Both the position numbers and the translations under genes were made by a program. Of a DNA stretch of 64,000 nt, positions 39,692-50,637 are shown piece after piece. Source of the stretch: Amycolatopsis iheyensis (GTDB lineage: Bacteria; Actinomycetota; Actinomycetes; Mycobacteriales; Pseudonocardiaceae); NCBI RefSeq assembly GCF_024703995.1, contig NZ_JAMXQV010000039.1:1-64000 (forward strand), in the 5' to 3' direction. Within the stretch, counting starts at the first letter, position 1, and each line of letters begins with the position of its first letter. The notes under the pieces were generated by a model. It did no database searches. It saw nothing but the letters and a program-made list of their open reading frames with translations, and was not told the origin of the DNA.

Positions 39692-41050
39692 GTGCCGACC
39701 CCACCGACCACCGAGGAGACCCCGCGCAAGCGGGACAAGACCCACTACCTGTACCTGGCCGTGATCGTCGCGGTCGCACTCGGGATCCTGGTGGGCTTCC
39801 TCTTCCCGGGCTTCGCCAAGGGCCTCAAGCCCCTCGGCGACGGCTTCGTCAACCTGATCAAGATGATGATCACGCCGATCATCTTCTGCACCATCGTCAT
39901 CGGCGTCGGCTCGGTCGCGAAGGCGGCCAAGGTCGGCAAGGTCGGTGTGATGGCCTTGGTCTACTTCATCGTCATGTCGACCTTCGCCCTCGCGATCGGG
40001 CTCGTCGTCGGCAACCTGCTGCACCCGGGCACCGGGCTGCACCTGAACCCGGCGGACGTGAAGAGCGTCCAGAAGTCCGCCAGCGGCGCCGAAGGCCCGG
40101 TCGACTTCCTGCTCGGCATCATCCCGAAGACACTCGTCTCCGCCTTCACCGAGGGCGAGGTCCTGCAGACGCTGCTCGTGGCCCTGCTCGTCGGGTTCGC
40201 GCTGCAGAAGCTGGGCCCGAAGGGCGCCCCGATCCTGCGCGGCATCGAGCACATCCAGAAGCTGGTCTTCCGGATCCTGGCGATGATCATGTGGGCCGCC
40301 CCGATCGGCGCGTTCGGCGCCATCGCGGCGGTGGTCGGCGCGACCGGCTGGGCGGCGTTGAAGAGTCTCGCCGTGATCATGCTCGGCTTCTACGCGACCT
40401 GCATCGTGTTCGTCTTCGTGATCCTCGGGATCGTGCTGTGGCTCGGCGCCCGCGTCAACATCCTGCAGCTGCTGCGCTACCTCGGCCGTGAGTTCCTGCT
40501 GATCCTGTCGACGTCGTCGTCGGAGTCGGCGCTGCCGCGGCTGATCGCGAAGATGGAGCACGTCGGCGTCGGCAAGTCGGTCGTCGGCATCACCGTCCCG
40601 ACCGGCTACTCGTTCAACCTGGACGGCACCGCGATCTACCTGACCATGGCGACGCTGTTCATCGCCGCCGCGCAGGACGAGCCGCTCTCGCTCGGCGCGC
40701 AGATCGGCCTGCTGGTGTTCATGATCATCGCGTCGAAGGGCGCCGCCGGCGTCAGCGGCTCGGGCATCGCGACCCTGGCGAGCGGCCTGCAGTCGCACCG
40801 GCCGGAGCTGGTCAACGGCGTCGGCTTCATCCTCGGCATCGACCGGTTCATGTCGGAGGCCCGCGCGCTGACGAACTTCGCCGGCAACGCCGTCGCGACC
40901 GTCCTCATCGGGAACTGGGTGAAGGAGTTCGACCGGGAGAAGGCACAACGCGTCTTCGCCGGCGAAGAACCGTTCGACGAGGCGACCATGCTCGACGACG
41001 ACGGCCACGGCGCCAAACCCGAGCCAGAGGGCGAAAAGGTCTCGGCTTGA
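39692..41050 (+). CDS. dctA: C4-dicarboxylate transporter, DctA family
   Basis: 452 residues from GTG 39692 with a GGAGG Shine-Dalgarno at 39682-39686. Cation:dicarboxylate symporter fold: FVNLIKMMITPIIFCTIVIGVGSV, the serine-rich re-entrant loop LSTSSSESALPRLI (near residue 272-286), GYSFNLDGTAIY, and GVSGSGIATLA. It imports succinate, fumarate or malate with protons or sodium. It is divergent from the CitAB/DcuSR-type pair across 151 nt; TACAGT (39648-39653) is a possible -10 box. A 48-nt palindrome lies after its end. Confidence 0.93.
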   Translation: MPTPPTTEETPRKRDKTHYLYLAVIVAVALGILVGFLFPGFAKGLKPLGDGFVNLIKMMITPIIFCTIVIGVGSVAKAAKVGKVGVMALVYFIVMSTFALAIGLVVGNLLHPGTGLHLNPADVKSVQKSASGAEGPVDFLLGIIPKTLVSAFTEGEVLQTLLVALLVGFALQKLGPKGAPILRGIEHIQKLVFRILAMIMWAAPIGAFGAIAAVVGATGWAALKSLAVIMLGFYATCIVFVFVILGIVLWLGARVNILQLLRYLGREFLLILSTSSSESALPRLIAKMEHVGVGKSVVGITVPTGYSFNLDGTAIYLTMATLFIAAAQDEPLSLGAQIGLLVFMIIASKGAAGVSGSGIATLASGLQSHRPELVNGVGFILGIDRFMSEARALTNFAGNAVATVLIGNWVKEFDREKAQRVFAGEEPFDEATMLDDDGHGAKPEPEGEKVSA

Positions 41051-41142
41051 TCCCTTTCGTTCGTGCTCACTGCCCCCGCTGAGCACGAGCCATGACGGGC
41101 CGTCGCGCGAGTCTCCCCGACCTCGCGCGGCGGCCCGTTTCC

Positions 41143-41190
41143 ACGTGCCGAGAGCGGCACTTTCACGTGAAAGTGCCGCTCTCGGCACGT
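41143..41190. terminator. 48-nt perfect palindrome
   Basis: Every base from 41143 to 41190 is part of a perfect palindrome (24-nt half ACGTGCCGAGAGCGGCACTT and on to TCAC). It lies between convergent dctA and the HxlR gene, ending 2 nt before the HxlR stop. It can act as a bidirectional terminator. The core GGCACTTT..AAAGTGCC recurs in the hairpin after csxA (63250-63292). Confidence 0.75.
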
Positions 41191-41192
41191 CT

Positions 41193-41594
41193 TCAGCCGG
41201 GGATGTTGGCGTCGTAGACGACGCGCGCGGCGGCGATGTCCTCGCGGTGCTGCTCGGCCCACCCCATCAGGCCGCTCAACGACTGGTACAGCTCCTTCGC
41301 CATCGGCGTGGCTTCGTACTCCACGCGCGGCGGGACGGTCGGGTAGATCGTGCGCGCCAAGAGCCCGTCGCGCTCGAGGTTGCGCAGGGTCAGCGTCAGC
41401 ATCCGGCGGCTGATCCCTTCGACGGCCCGCTCCAGCTCGGTGAACCGCACCGGGCCCTGGATGGCCTCCAGCAGGATGCCGATCGCCCACTTGCCGCTGA
41501 TCCGGTTGATGACCTCGAGCACCGTGCAGACGTCGAGTTTCGCCGGGTCGATCTCGGTGGCCTGGACGGGTACACCGATGTTCCCCTGGGACAT
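41193..41594 (-). CDS. HxlR family transcriptional regulator
   Basis: 133 residues. HxlR winged helix: LDVCTVLEVINRISGKWAIGILLEAI with the N-terminal Cys that serves redox sensing in some members, then GPVRFTELERAVEGISRRMLTLTLRNLERDGLLARTIYPTVPPRVEYEAT (abbreviated). Divergent from the MFS gene; the inverted repeat at 41636-41658 is its probable operator, suggesting that it represses the exporter in response to electrophiles, oxidants or aromatic compounds. Confidence 0.92.
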   Translation of the reverse strand: MSQGNIGVPVQATEIDPAKLDVCTVLEVINRISGKWAIGILLEAIQGPVRFTELERAVEGISRRMLTLTLRNLERDGLLARTIYPTVPPRVEYEATPMAKELYQSLSGLMGWAEQHREDIAAARVVYDANIPG

Positions 41595-41635
41595 GGAAGT
41601 GCCTCCTTACGCGCGCTCCCATGGTCACACATGAT

Positions 41636-41658
41636 GGGCACTGTTACAAGAAGTGCCC
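41636..41658. promoter_or_regulatory. candidate HxlR operator
   Basis: GGGCACT (41636-41642) and AGTGCCC (41652-41658) are perfect inverted repeats with 9 nt between, midway between the divergent HxlR and MFS genes. The ACT..AGT spacing is like operators known for HxlR proteins. Confidence 0.5.
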
Positions 41659-41698
41659 TGGTATCGACCAGGGAGAACGCTCGACTGGAGGGCCTGCT

Positions 41699-43132
41699 GT
41701 GCCGTTCGACAACACCGTGGCCGAGAACCGTCCCATCCGCTCCCGCGGCCTCGCCCTCGCGGTGCTCTGCGCCGCGTCGCTGATGGTCGTGCTGGACAGC
41801 AGCATCGTCGCGGTCGCGCTGCCGGCCATCCAGGCCGACCTCGGCTTCTCCCCCGCGGGCCTCGCCTGGGTCGTCACGGCCTACCTGGTGGCCTTCGGCG
41901 GGCTGCTGCTGATCTCCGGGCGCCTCGGCGACCTGCTCGGCCGCCGCCGCGTCTTCCTCGCCGGGCTGACGCTGTTCACCTTCGCCTCCCTGGCCGCGGG
42001 GCTTTCCGAAGACGCGGGGGTGCTGGTCGTGTCGCGGTTCGCGCAGGGCGTCGGCGGCGCGCTGGCGTCGGCGGTCGTGCTCGGCATGATCGTCACGATG
42101 TACCCGGAACCGCGGCCCCGGGCGCGCGCCATCGGCGTGTACAGCTTCACGCAGGCCGCGGGCGCGTCGATCGGGCTCATCGCGGGTGGCGCGCTGACGC
42201 AGGCGCTGAGCTGGCACTGGACGTTCTACGTCAACCTGCCGATCGGCGTGGTGGCGCTGGTGCTGGCGGTCCGGGTGGTCGCGCCGGACCGCGGCACGGG
42301 CCTGCGGGCCGGCTTGGACGTCCTCGGCGCGGTGCTGGTCACCGCGGCGGTGATGCTGGGCGTGTACGCGATTTCGTCGGCGGCGTGGGGCGCGCTGGTC
42401 TCGGCTGTCGTTCTGCTGGCCTTGTTCGTGGTGCGGCAGGCGAAGGCCCGCACGCCGTTGCTGCCGCTGCGGCTGTTCCGGGTCCGCGCGGTGACCGGCG
42501 CGAACCTGGTGATGGTGCTGATGGTCGCCGGGATGATGGGCTTCCAGTTCGTCACGGCGTTGTTCCTGCAGCAGGTGCTGGGCCTGGACGCACTGCACAC
42601 CGGAGTCGCGTTCCTGCCGGTGCCGCTGGTGATCGCCGTGGCTTCGCTGGGCTTCGCGGACAAGCTGGCGGCGCGGTTCGGGCCGCGGGCCGTGCTGCTT
42701 TCGGGCCTGGGCCTGGTGATCGTCGGGCTGCTGCTGCTCACGCGGGTGTCCGGCGCGTACTTCACCGGCGTCCTGCCCGCGCTGCTGCTGATGGGCCTCG
42801 GCGCGGGCCTGGCGATCCCGGCGCTGATGGGCCTGGCGATGGCGGACGTCGCCCCGGCGGACACGGGTGTGGCGTCCGGCCTGATCACCACGACCCAGCA
42901 GGTGGGCGCGGCGATCGGCACGGCGGTGCTGGCCTCGGTGGCCGCGTCCCGCACGGCGGGCCTGGGATCGCTGGACCACCGCGAGGCGCTGGCCTCGGGT
43001 TTCCGGCTGGCGTACGGGGCGAGCGCGGGCTTCCTGGCGGCCGCGATGGTCCTGGGTGCCCTGGTCCTGGCCCGCCGCAAGCGCCGAGAAGAGGTTGTCG
43101 AGGAGCGCGAGGTCTGCACCAGCCAAGCCTGA
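41699..43132 (+). CDS. MFS multidrug exporter, DHA2 (14-TM) type
   Basis: 477 residues from GTG 41699, GGAGGG 6 nt upstream. Motif A-like GRLGDLLGRRRVFLAG after helix 2, the opening LCAASLMVVLDSSIVAVALPAIQADL of the DHA2 family, and FTQAAGASIGLIAGGALTQALSWHWTFYVNLPIG (abbreviated), which is motif C. About 14 membrane segments. Proton-driven drug or metabolite efflux, probably repressed by the divergent HxlR protein. Confidence 0.92.
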   Translation: MPFDNTVAENRPIRSRGLALAVLCAASLMVVLDSSIVAVALPAIQADLGFSPAGLAWVVTAYLVAFGGLLLISGRLGDLLGRRRVFLAGLTLFTFASLAAGLSEDAGVLVVSRFAQGVGGALASAVVLGMIVTMYPEPRPRARAIGVYSFTQAAGASIGLIAGGALTQALSWHWTFYVNLPIGVVALVLAVRVVAPDRGTGLRAGLDVLGAVLVTAAVMLGVYAISSAAWGALVSAVVLLALFVVRQAKARTPLLPLRLFRVRAVTGANLVMVLMVAGMMGFQFVTALFLQQVLGLDALHTGVAFLPVPLVIAVASLGFADKLAARFGPRAVLLSGLGLVIVGLLLLTRVSGAYFTGVLPALLLMGLGAGLAIPALMGLAMADVAPADTGVASGLITTTQQVGAAIGTAVLASVAASRTAGLGSLDHREALASGFRLAYGASAGFLAAAMVLGALVLARRKRREEVVEEREVCTSQA

Positions 43133-43142
43133 CCCGCCTCAT

Positions 43143-43227
43143 GCGCCCCAATGTGGCGTTCGGTGCGTCCAACGCACCGAACGCCACATTGGGTGCGTTC
43201 AGCGCACCCAACGCCACATTGGGGCGC
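43143..43227. terminator. 85-nt compound palindrome with two alternative folds
   Basis: The left part forms a 22-bp hairpin with a 3-nt loop (43147-43168 with 43172-43193). Alternatively 43143-43160 pairs with 43210-43227 (18 bp), enclosing two small hairpins (43161-43179 and 43191-43209). AACGCCACATTGGG occurs twice as a direct repeat (from 43180 and from 43210). It separates convergent MFS and SRPBCC genes and most likely terminates both. Confidence 0.7.
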
Positions 43228-43241
43228 TCTGAGCCGGGGTG

Positions 43242-43685
43242 TCAGGCCAGGTAGGCCGACAGGCCACGGTGGCCCCGCCGCATCATCAGCGCGTGGTTCG
43301 CGCGGAAGAGCGGCCGGGCCACCGCGTCGAGCCGCCGCAGCAGCTCCTTGCGAGCCTGGACTTCCTGGGTGATCTCCAGGAGCGTGCCCGCGCCCGCCGC
43401 GCGGACCGCTCCCGCCAGCACCCCGTCCAGGTCGCCGCTCAGCCTGACCCGCAGCAGTCCCGCCCGCTCGTCCTGGTGGTCGCGGTGCATGCGGACCACC
43501 AGGCGGAACGGGAGCCGGGACCGGCAGACCAGCTCGGCGGTGTCGTCGTCGACCCGGCGCACCGTGCGGACGTCCGACCACCACCGCGGGTAGCCGGCGA
43601 GGTCGGTGACCGCGCCGAACACCCGGGCGGGCGCGGTACCGGGCAGCAGCCACGTGCTGCTGAACCGGTAGCGCGCGCCCGTCAT
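43242..43685 (-). CDS. SRPBCC (START-like) superfamily protein
   Basis: 147 residues from ATG 43683-43685, overlapping the anti-sigma stop as ATGA. The pattern YRFSSTWLLPGTAPARVFGAVTDLAGYPRWWSDV fits the start of polyketide-cyclase/dehydrase-like SRPBCC proteins, which bind hydrophobic ligands in a deep pocket. No catalytic residue is identifiable. It is the last gene of the lipoprotein-sigma-anti-sigma operon and so may be part of that stress response. Confidence 0.83.
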   Translation of the reverse strand: MTGARYRFSSTWLLPGTAPARVFGAVTDLAGYPRWWSDVRTVRRVDDDTAELVCRSRLPFRLVVRMHRDHQDERAGLLRVRLSGDLDGVLAGAVRAAGAGTLLEITQEVQARKELLRRLDAVARPLFRANHALMMRRGHRGLSAYLA

Positions 43686-44404
43686 ACCTGGGCCGAGACC
43701 AGCTTCCGGCCGTCCACCGTGACGATGTCGACCGACTTGACGTCGTCGGGCGCCACCAGTGCGGAGCCGTCGAGCGAGAAGCCCGAGTTCTCCCACTTCT
43801 CGGAGACCTGCCAGCTGCCGGCCGTCACGGACTGGCCGCCCTTGGTCGTGACCTGCAGGAGGCACTTCTCCCCGGCCTTGACGCCCTTCACGTTGACGTC
43901 CACCTTGACCCAGCCCTGGAACGGGCTCACCGACGCGGCCAGCTGCACACCGGTGGTCGGGTCCCGGCCTTCGATGCTCTTCGTGCCGGGCACGTTCGTC
44001 TGCGGCGAAGGGATCGGCAACGCGGTGTCGTTGGACGTCGTCTGCCGTCCCACCAGCACGCCGCCGCCGAGAGCCGCCACGACAAGCACCGCCGCCGCGA
44101 CCAGGGCGAGGCCCCGGCGAGACGTCGAGCGGCCCGAGCGGACCGGCGCCGACTCTTCTTCGTCGCGCACCCGGCGCAGGGTCTTCTGCAGCAGCAGGTC
44201 CCCGCCTTCGGGCGGCCCGTCGAGGAACGCCTCGGGCGGCACCTCGTCGAGCGATTCACGCAGGGCCACGAGCTCGTTCAGGTCGAACCGGCACTGCGCG
44301 CAGGTCTGCAGGTGCCGCCGCTCGAAGTCGGCCGCCTCCCCGGGATCGAGCGCGCCGAGGGCGTACGCGCCGAGCTGCGTGTGACTCTCGTCCACCGAGT
44401 TCAT
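43682..44404 (-). CDS. zinc-type anti-sigma factor (transmembrane)
   Basis: 240 residues from ATG 44402-44404, overlapping the sigma stop as ATGA. The N-terminal ZAS domain has HLQTCAQC (H-x3-C-x2-C) near residue 31, which holds zinc and the sigma factor. One membrane segment (about residues 97-118, GLALVAAAVLVVAALGGGVL) and an extracytoplasmic domain of about 120 residues that resembles anti-sigma K/RskA C-terminal domains. It holds the ECF sigma at the membrane until a signal triggers proteolysis or zinc loss. Confidence 0.92.
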   Translation of the reverse strand: MNSVDESHTQLGAYALGALDPGEAADFERRHLQTCAQCRFDLNELVALRESLDEVPPEAFLDGPPEGGDLLLQKTLRRVRDEEESAPVRSGRSTSRRGLALVAAAVLVVAALGGGVLVGRQTTSNDTALPIPSPQTNVPGTKSIEGRDPTTGVQLAASVSPFQGWVKVDVNVKGVKAGEKCLLQVTTKGGQSVTAGSWQVSEKWENSGFSLDGSALVAPDDVKSVDIVTVDGRKLVSAQV

Positions 44405-45054
44405 CGCGCCACCTCCGTTCCACTCGAAATCATCGCTGCTCTCAGTGCTCTCAGTGCGTAGTACGACCTTGATTTCACGGTACCGGGTGCGACGCCCAGT
44501 GTTCTCGCCGCTTCGGCCACCGTCCGTCCCCGGTAGTAGATCTCCACCAGGACCTCTCGGTGCTCGTTCGAAAGGCCGTCCATCGCGCCGAGCACCGTCA
44601 TCGAGTCGACCACGCCTTGGGCGTGATCGCGCTCGACGGCCGGCGTCGGCACGCCTTCGGCCGGTTCGGCCACTTCCTGTGGCCGGGCCGCCCGGGCACG
44701 TGCCCGGTCGGTGACCAGGTTGCGCGCGACGGTCAGCAACCAGCCGCGCACCGAGCCTTTCCCGTCGTTCTGCAGGTCGTCCGCGTGCTTCCACGCTCGG
44801 ACCAGCGTCTCCTGGACCACGTCCTCGGCTGCCGCCCGATCACCGGTCAGCCTCGTCGCGTAGGCCAGCAGGCTTCGCCCGTGTTCGGCATAGAGCTGCC
44901 GGATCAGGTCCTCGCCTTTGGCCTTCTTAGGCCGCCTGCCTCCTATGGCCACCCTCGTCCTCCCGACGGTGTTCTGAGTCGGCGAGGACAGTACTGCAAC
45001 CCGCAGCGCCACCGGCGGTGCGTGCGTCGAGCGCAGCGCGACCATGGTGTTCAT
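44401..45054 (-). CDS. ECF RNA polymerase sigma factor (SigL-like)
   Basis: 217 residues from ATG 45052-45054 (MNTMVALRS); ATG 45043-45045 is an alternative. Region 2 (LIRQLYAEHGRSLLAYATRLTG, AAAEDVVQETLVRAWKHADDL) binds the -10 element; region 4 (LSNEHREVLVEIYYRGRTVAEAARTLGVAPGTVKSR, abbreviated) has the -35 helix-turn-helix. It is coupled to a ZAS anti-sigma gene. The promoter in front of the lipoprotein gene matches the SigL consensus of mycobacteria, so an autoregulated SigL/RslA-like system is likely. The identity with SigL is inferred. Confidence 0.9.
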   Translation of the reverse strand: MNTMVALRSTHAPPVALRVAVLSSPTQNTVGRTRVAIGGRRPKKAKGEDLIRQLYAEHGRSLLAYATRLTGDRAAAEDVVQETLVRAWKHADDLQNDGKGSVRGWLLTVARNLVTDRARARAARPQEVAEPAEGVPTPAVERDHAQGVVDSMTVLGAMDGLSNEHREVLVEIYYRGRTVAEAARTLGVAPGTVKSRSYYALRALRAAMISSGTEVAR

Positions 45055-45097
45055 CGGCTGCCCGTCCTTCCTCGTTCTGCCCGGAATCCGTCGGTGG

Positions 45098-45601
45098 TCA
45101 GTACCCGGAGCTGCCGGTCTTGCCACCCCCGGTGATCTTGCTGCCGTCCGGCCCGATGGCGAACCACGTGCCGTTCGCGCCCTGGCCGTTCGCGTCGCCC
45201 GGCGCCTTGTCGCCGGAGAACTCGTACAGCGCCCAGCCGTTGAGGGTGAGCTGCTTGCTGCCGTCCTTGCGGGTCAGCGTGCCGACCTGGGTGTCCTGGA
45301 TGCCCTGGAGCATCGGCGCGGCCTCCCCGGCCAGCGCCGGCGGCCAGCTCGTCGCGCAGGCGCCGTCGCAGTTGGACGTCGGCGGCTGGGTGGTGTCCTT
45401 GTCGAAGCGGTAGAGCGTCTTGCCGGCGGCGTCGGTGACGGCCGCGCCGAGTCCGTTGACCGTCGTCACGGCGAGCATCACGTGCCCGGGCTGGCCGTGC
45501 TCCGGTCCCTGGGCCCCGGAAGCCATGTCGCCGCAGGCGGAAAGGGGTGCGGCGACGGCGATCGCGGCGGCGCAGAGTGCGGCCGTCCGGATACGGTTCA
45601 T
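45098..45601 (-). CDS. lipoprotein with two secreted Lipoprotein_15 repeats
   Basis: 167 residues from ATG 45599-45601. Signal peptide with lipobox LSAC (residues about 20-23). Two copies of the PF03640-type repeat: GKTLYRFDKDTTQPPTSNCDG followed by CATSWPP (near residue 60-85), and LNGWALYEFSGDKAPGDANG then WFAIGPDG. Such lipoproteins are usually encoded next to ECF sigma factors; function unknown, possibly redox or cell-surface related because of the CxxxC pair. First gene of the operon with sigma, anti-sigma and SRPBCC genes (43 nt gap to sigma). Confidence 0.9.
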   Translation of the reverse strand: MNRIRTAALCAAAIAVAAPLSACGDMASGAQGPEHGQPGHVMLAVTTVNGLGAAVTDAAGKTLYRFDKDTTQPPTSNCDGACATSWPPALAGEAAPMLQGIQDTQVGTLTRKDGSKQLTLNGWALYEFSGDKAPGDANGQGANGTWFAIGPDGSKITGGGKTGSSGY

Positions 45602-45656
45602 GACGTTCTCTCCTCGGTGAGGGCGGCACCGCCGTTCGGCGGACCTCGACACCTGA

Positions 45657-45684
45657 GACACGGACGGTTGCGGAAAACGGTTCA
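45657..45684 (-). promoter_or_regulatory. SigL-type ECF promoter
   Basis: On the minus strand TGAACC (45679-45684) and CGTGTC (45657-45662) are separated by exactly 16 nt, matching the reported mycobacterial SigL consensus TGAACC-N16/17-CGTgtc. It lies about 56 nt upstream of the lipoprotein start and so drives the whole operon, including the sigma gene. Confidence 0.65.
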
Positions 45685-45823
45685 GCGGGTTTGCCCGCCG
45701 TTCGGTGCCGGTTCGCGGCCGGATTGGTGCGTCCCGGTGATCGGCACGATCTTGTCGCCGTGCGGGCCGGGTTCCTAAGCTGATCGCGTTCGCCCCGCCG
45801 CCCCGTCGCGTTCGGGAGCCGCC

Positions 45824-46366
45824 GTGTCCGTGAAACCCCTCGTGCTGCTCGCGCTGCTGGCCGCGGGCTGCTCGGCCGCCACGCCACCGCCGCCGTTCGC
45901 CGCCGCGCTGACGTCACCGACCGACGTGGTGCTGACGTGGCCGGACGACGGCGCCGGCCACCGCGTCGAGTACGCGAACGACCCCGCCGGGCCGTGGACG
46001 ACGCTGCGGTTCCTGCCCGCCCACGCGACGAGCTACCACCACCCGGACCTGATCCCCCAGACGCCGTTCTACTACCGGGAGCAGCCGTTCACCGGCCCGG
46101 TCTCGACGGACCTGCGCTCGGCGGTTTCGGGCGACACGGTGACGTTCACGTGGGCCGACCGCTCGAGCGACGAAGCCGGGTTCCTGCTGGAGATCCGGCG
46201 CCCGGGCGCGCCGGAGTTCGACCCGGTCGAGGTGACCGATCCGGACGCGACGACGTGCGCGCTGTCGCTGCTGCCCGGTGAGGAGCACTCGGAGTTCCGG
46301 CTCCGGGCGCTGCACTACGGCCCGCTCTCCCCGGTGGTCCACCAGACCACCGGGAAGGAGCGGTAG
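45824..46366 (+). CDS. small lipoprotein, fibronectin-III-like
   Basis: 180 residues from GTG 45824. Signal peptide with lipobox LAAGC (residues about 12-16). The rest shows beta-strand patterns like fibronectin type III repeats: DVVLTWPDDGAGHRVEYAND (residues 35-53) and VTFTWADRSSDEAGFLLEIRR (around residue 105). No enzyme motif. Convergent with uvrA, with only 3 nt between the two stops. No family was recognised with certainty. Confidence 0.75.
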   Translation: MSVKPLVLLALLAAGCSAATPPPPFAAALTSPTDVVLTWPDDGAGHRVEYANDPAGPWTTLRFLPAHATSYHHPDLIPQTPFYYREQPFTGPVSTDLRSAVSGDTVTFTWADRSSDEAGFLLEIRRPGAPEFDPVEVTDPDATTCALSLLPGEEHSEFRLRALHYGPLSPVVHQTTGKER

Positions 46367-46369
46367 CCG

Positions 46370-49231
<2,862 letters not shown>

Positions 49232-49321
49232 GCCAGGGTCCTCTCAATGTCATTCTCTGCTGCGGTCGCCGACCCGGTCTTTCGTGCCTCGATCAGGCTG
49301 CACGGGTGGCCGCGATCCATG

Positions 49322-50527
49322 CTACGAGCCACCACCGACAAAAACGGGTTCCGCGTCCTTGACCTGCGGTTCTTCGGGCTTTCGACGTCTGGTGAGCCAC
49401 CGGTGGACCGGGCGTTCGACCCCCGCGGTGACCGCCCAGCCGGCCAGCACGGCGGCGGCCACGACCAGCGGGAGGCGGAGCCAGCCGGGGAGGCCGAGGT
49501 CGAGGAGCGCGCGGGCCAGGATGTAGCCCAGTTCCTGGTGCACCAGGTAAAGACCATACGAGATGCCCGCGAGCCAGGTGACGGCCGGGGCGATCCGGGC
49601 GAGGCCGGGGAACCGCCAGTCCGGGCCGCGGGCGGCCACGCACACCAGCACCAGGAGCACGGCGAACCCGATGGTGGACGGCCAGCGCAGCGCGTCCTGC
49701 GGCAGCGCGACGTGGAACGGGAAGACCTGCAGGTCCTGCGCGGCGACGGCGGCGACGACGAACAGCGCGGCGTGCCACGTCTTGAGCCGCCGCTGCGCCC
49801 ACAGCCAGACCGCGATGCCGATCGCGAAGACGTGCAGCCGGTGCAGGCCCAGGCCGTAGTAGAAGGTCTCGACGACCGGGCTCGCGGTGCCCGGCGGGAA
49901 GACGAGGAAGCGCAGCACGAGCGGGCCGAGGATCAGCGCCCAGAGCAAGGCGACGGTCAGCCGGTGGGTGCGCCACGACCGCGGCCAGAGCAGGGCCGCG
50001 CCGGTGAAGGCCAGCAGCTGCACCGGCAGCGTCCAGTACGAGCCGTCGAGGTAGTAGAAGGAGGCCGAGCGGATGCCCCACTCCTGCACCATGCCGAGGT
50101 TGGTGAGCAGGTCCAGCCAGGTGGGGATGTACCACGGCGACGGGTTCGTCGGCGGGCCCTGCGGCACGCCGAAGAGGAAGCCGGTGAGCCCGGGCGGGTA
50201 GGGCAGGCCGCTGAAGGAGATGGCGGCCCACCGGGTGATCACGTAGGTCAGCAGGACGGCGACCAGGTAGGCCGGCACGAGGCGCGCGACGCGGTTCCAC
50301 AGCCACCGGCGCGGATTGCCCTTGCGGAGGCTCGCGCAAACGAAGTAGGCGGAGATCACGAGCAGGATCGCGGCGCCGAACTGCGCTGTCACCCGCACGG
50401 GGTACCCCGTGAGCTCCGGGTGGAGAAGCGCGCCCTGGTGGGTGACGTGCCCGAGGATCACCGCGAAGACGGCGACGACGCGAAGGAGGTCCCAGCTGAT
50501 CCGGCGCGGCGTCGGGGAGGTGGGCAC
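49322..50527 (-). CDS. acyltransferase family 3 membrane protein
   Basis: 401 residues from GTG 50525-50527, with about 10 membrane segments. Opens RRISWDLLRVVAVFAVILGHVTH, the first helix plus the conserved His motif (RDLLRxxAxxxVxxxH), typical of integral-membrane acyltransferases (OafA/NodX/WecH). Further motifs SAYFVCASLRKGN and SYGLYLVHQELG. Substrate unknown; such enzymes O-acetylate polysaccharides, glycans or secondary metabolites. Confidence 0.88.
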   Translation of the reverse strand: MPTSPTPRRISWDLLRVVAVFAVILGHVTHQGALLHPELTGYPVRVTAQFGAAILLVISAYFVCASLRKGNPRRWLWNRVARLVPAYLVAVLLTYVITRWAAISFSGLPYPPGLTGFLFGVPQGPPTNPSPWYIPTWLDLLTNLGMVQEWGIRSASFYYLDGSYWTLPVQLLAFTGAALLWPRSWRTHRLTVALLWALILGPLVLRFLVFPPGTASPVVETFYYGLGLHRLHVFAIGIAVWLWAQRRLKTWHAALFVVAAVAAQDLQVFPFHVALPQDALRWPSTIGFAVLLVLVCVAARGPDWRFPGLARIAPAVTWLAGISYGLYLVHQELGYILARALLDLGLPGWLRLPLVVAAAVLAGWAVTAGVERPVHRWLTRRRKPEEPQVKDAEPVFVGGGS

Positions 50528-50637
50528 GGTCGTCCTGAGGTCGGCTCGGCTGGGGGTCGCCGTGAGCCTACGGGGCGGCGCGGGAGGGTGCTTGTGCGGG
50601 TGGAACCGGTTGGAGTGAAACGACTACCGTGTGCACG

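Noticed and set aside
43143..43227. CRISPR-like repeats in the compound palindrome
   Set aside because: Only one direct repeat of 14 nt is present with no regular spacers; it is better explained as nested hairpins.
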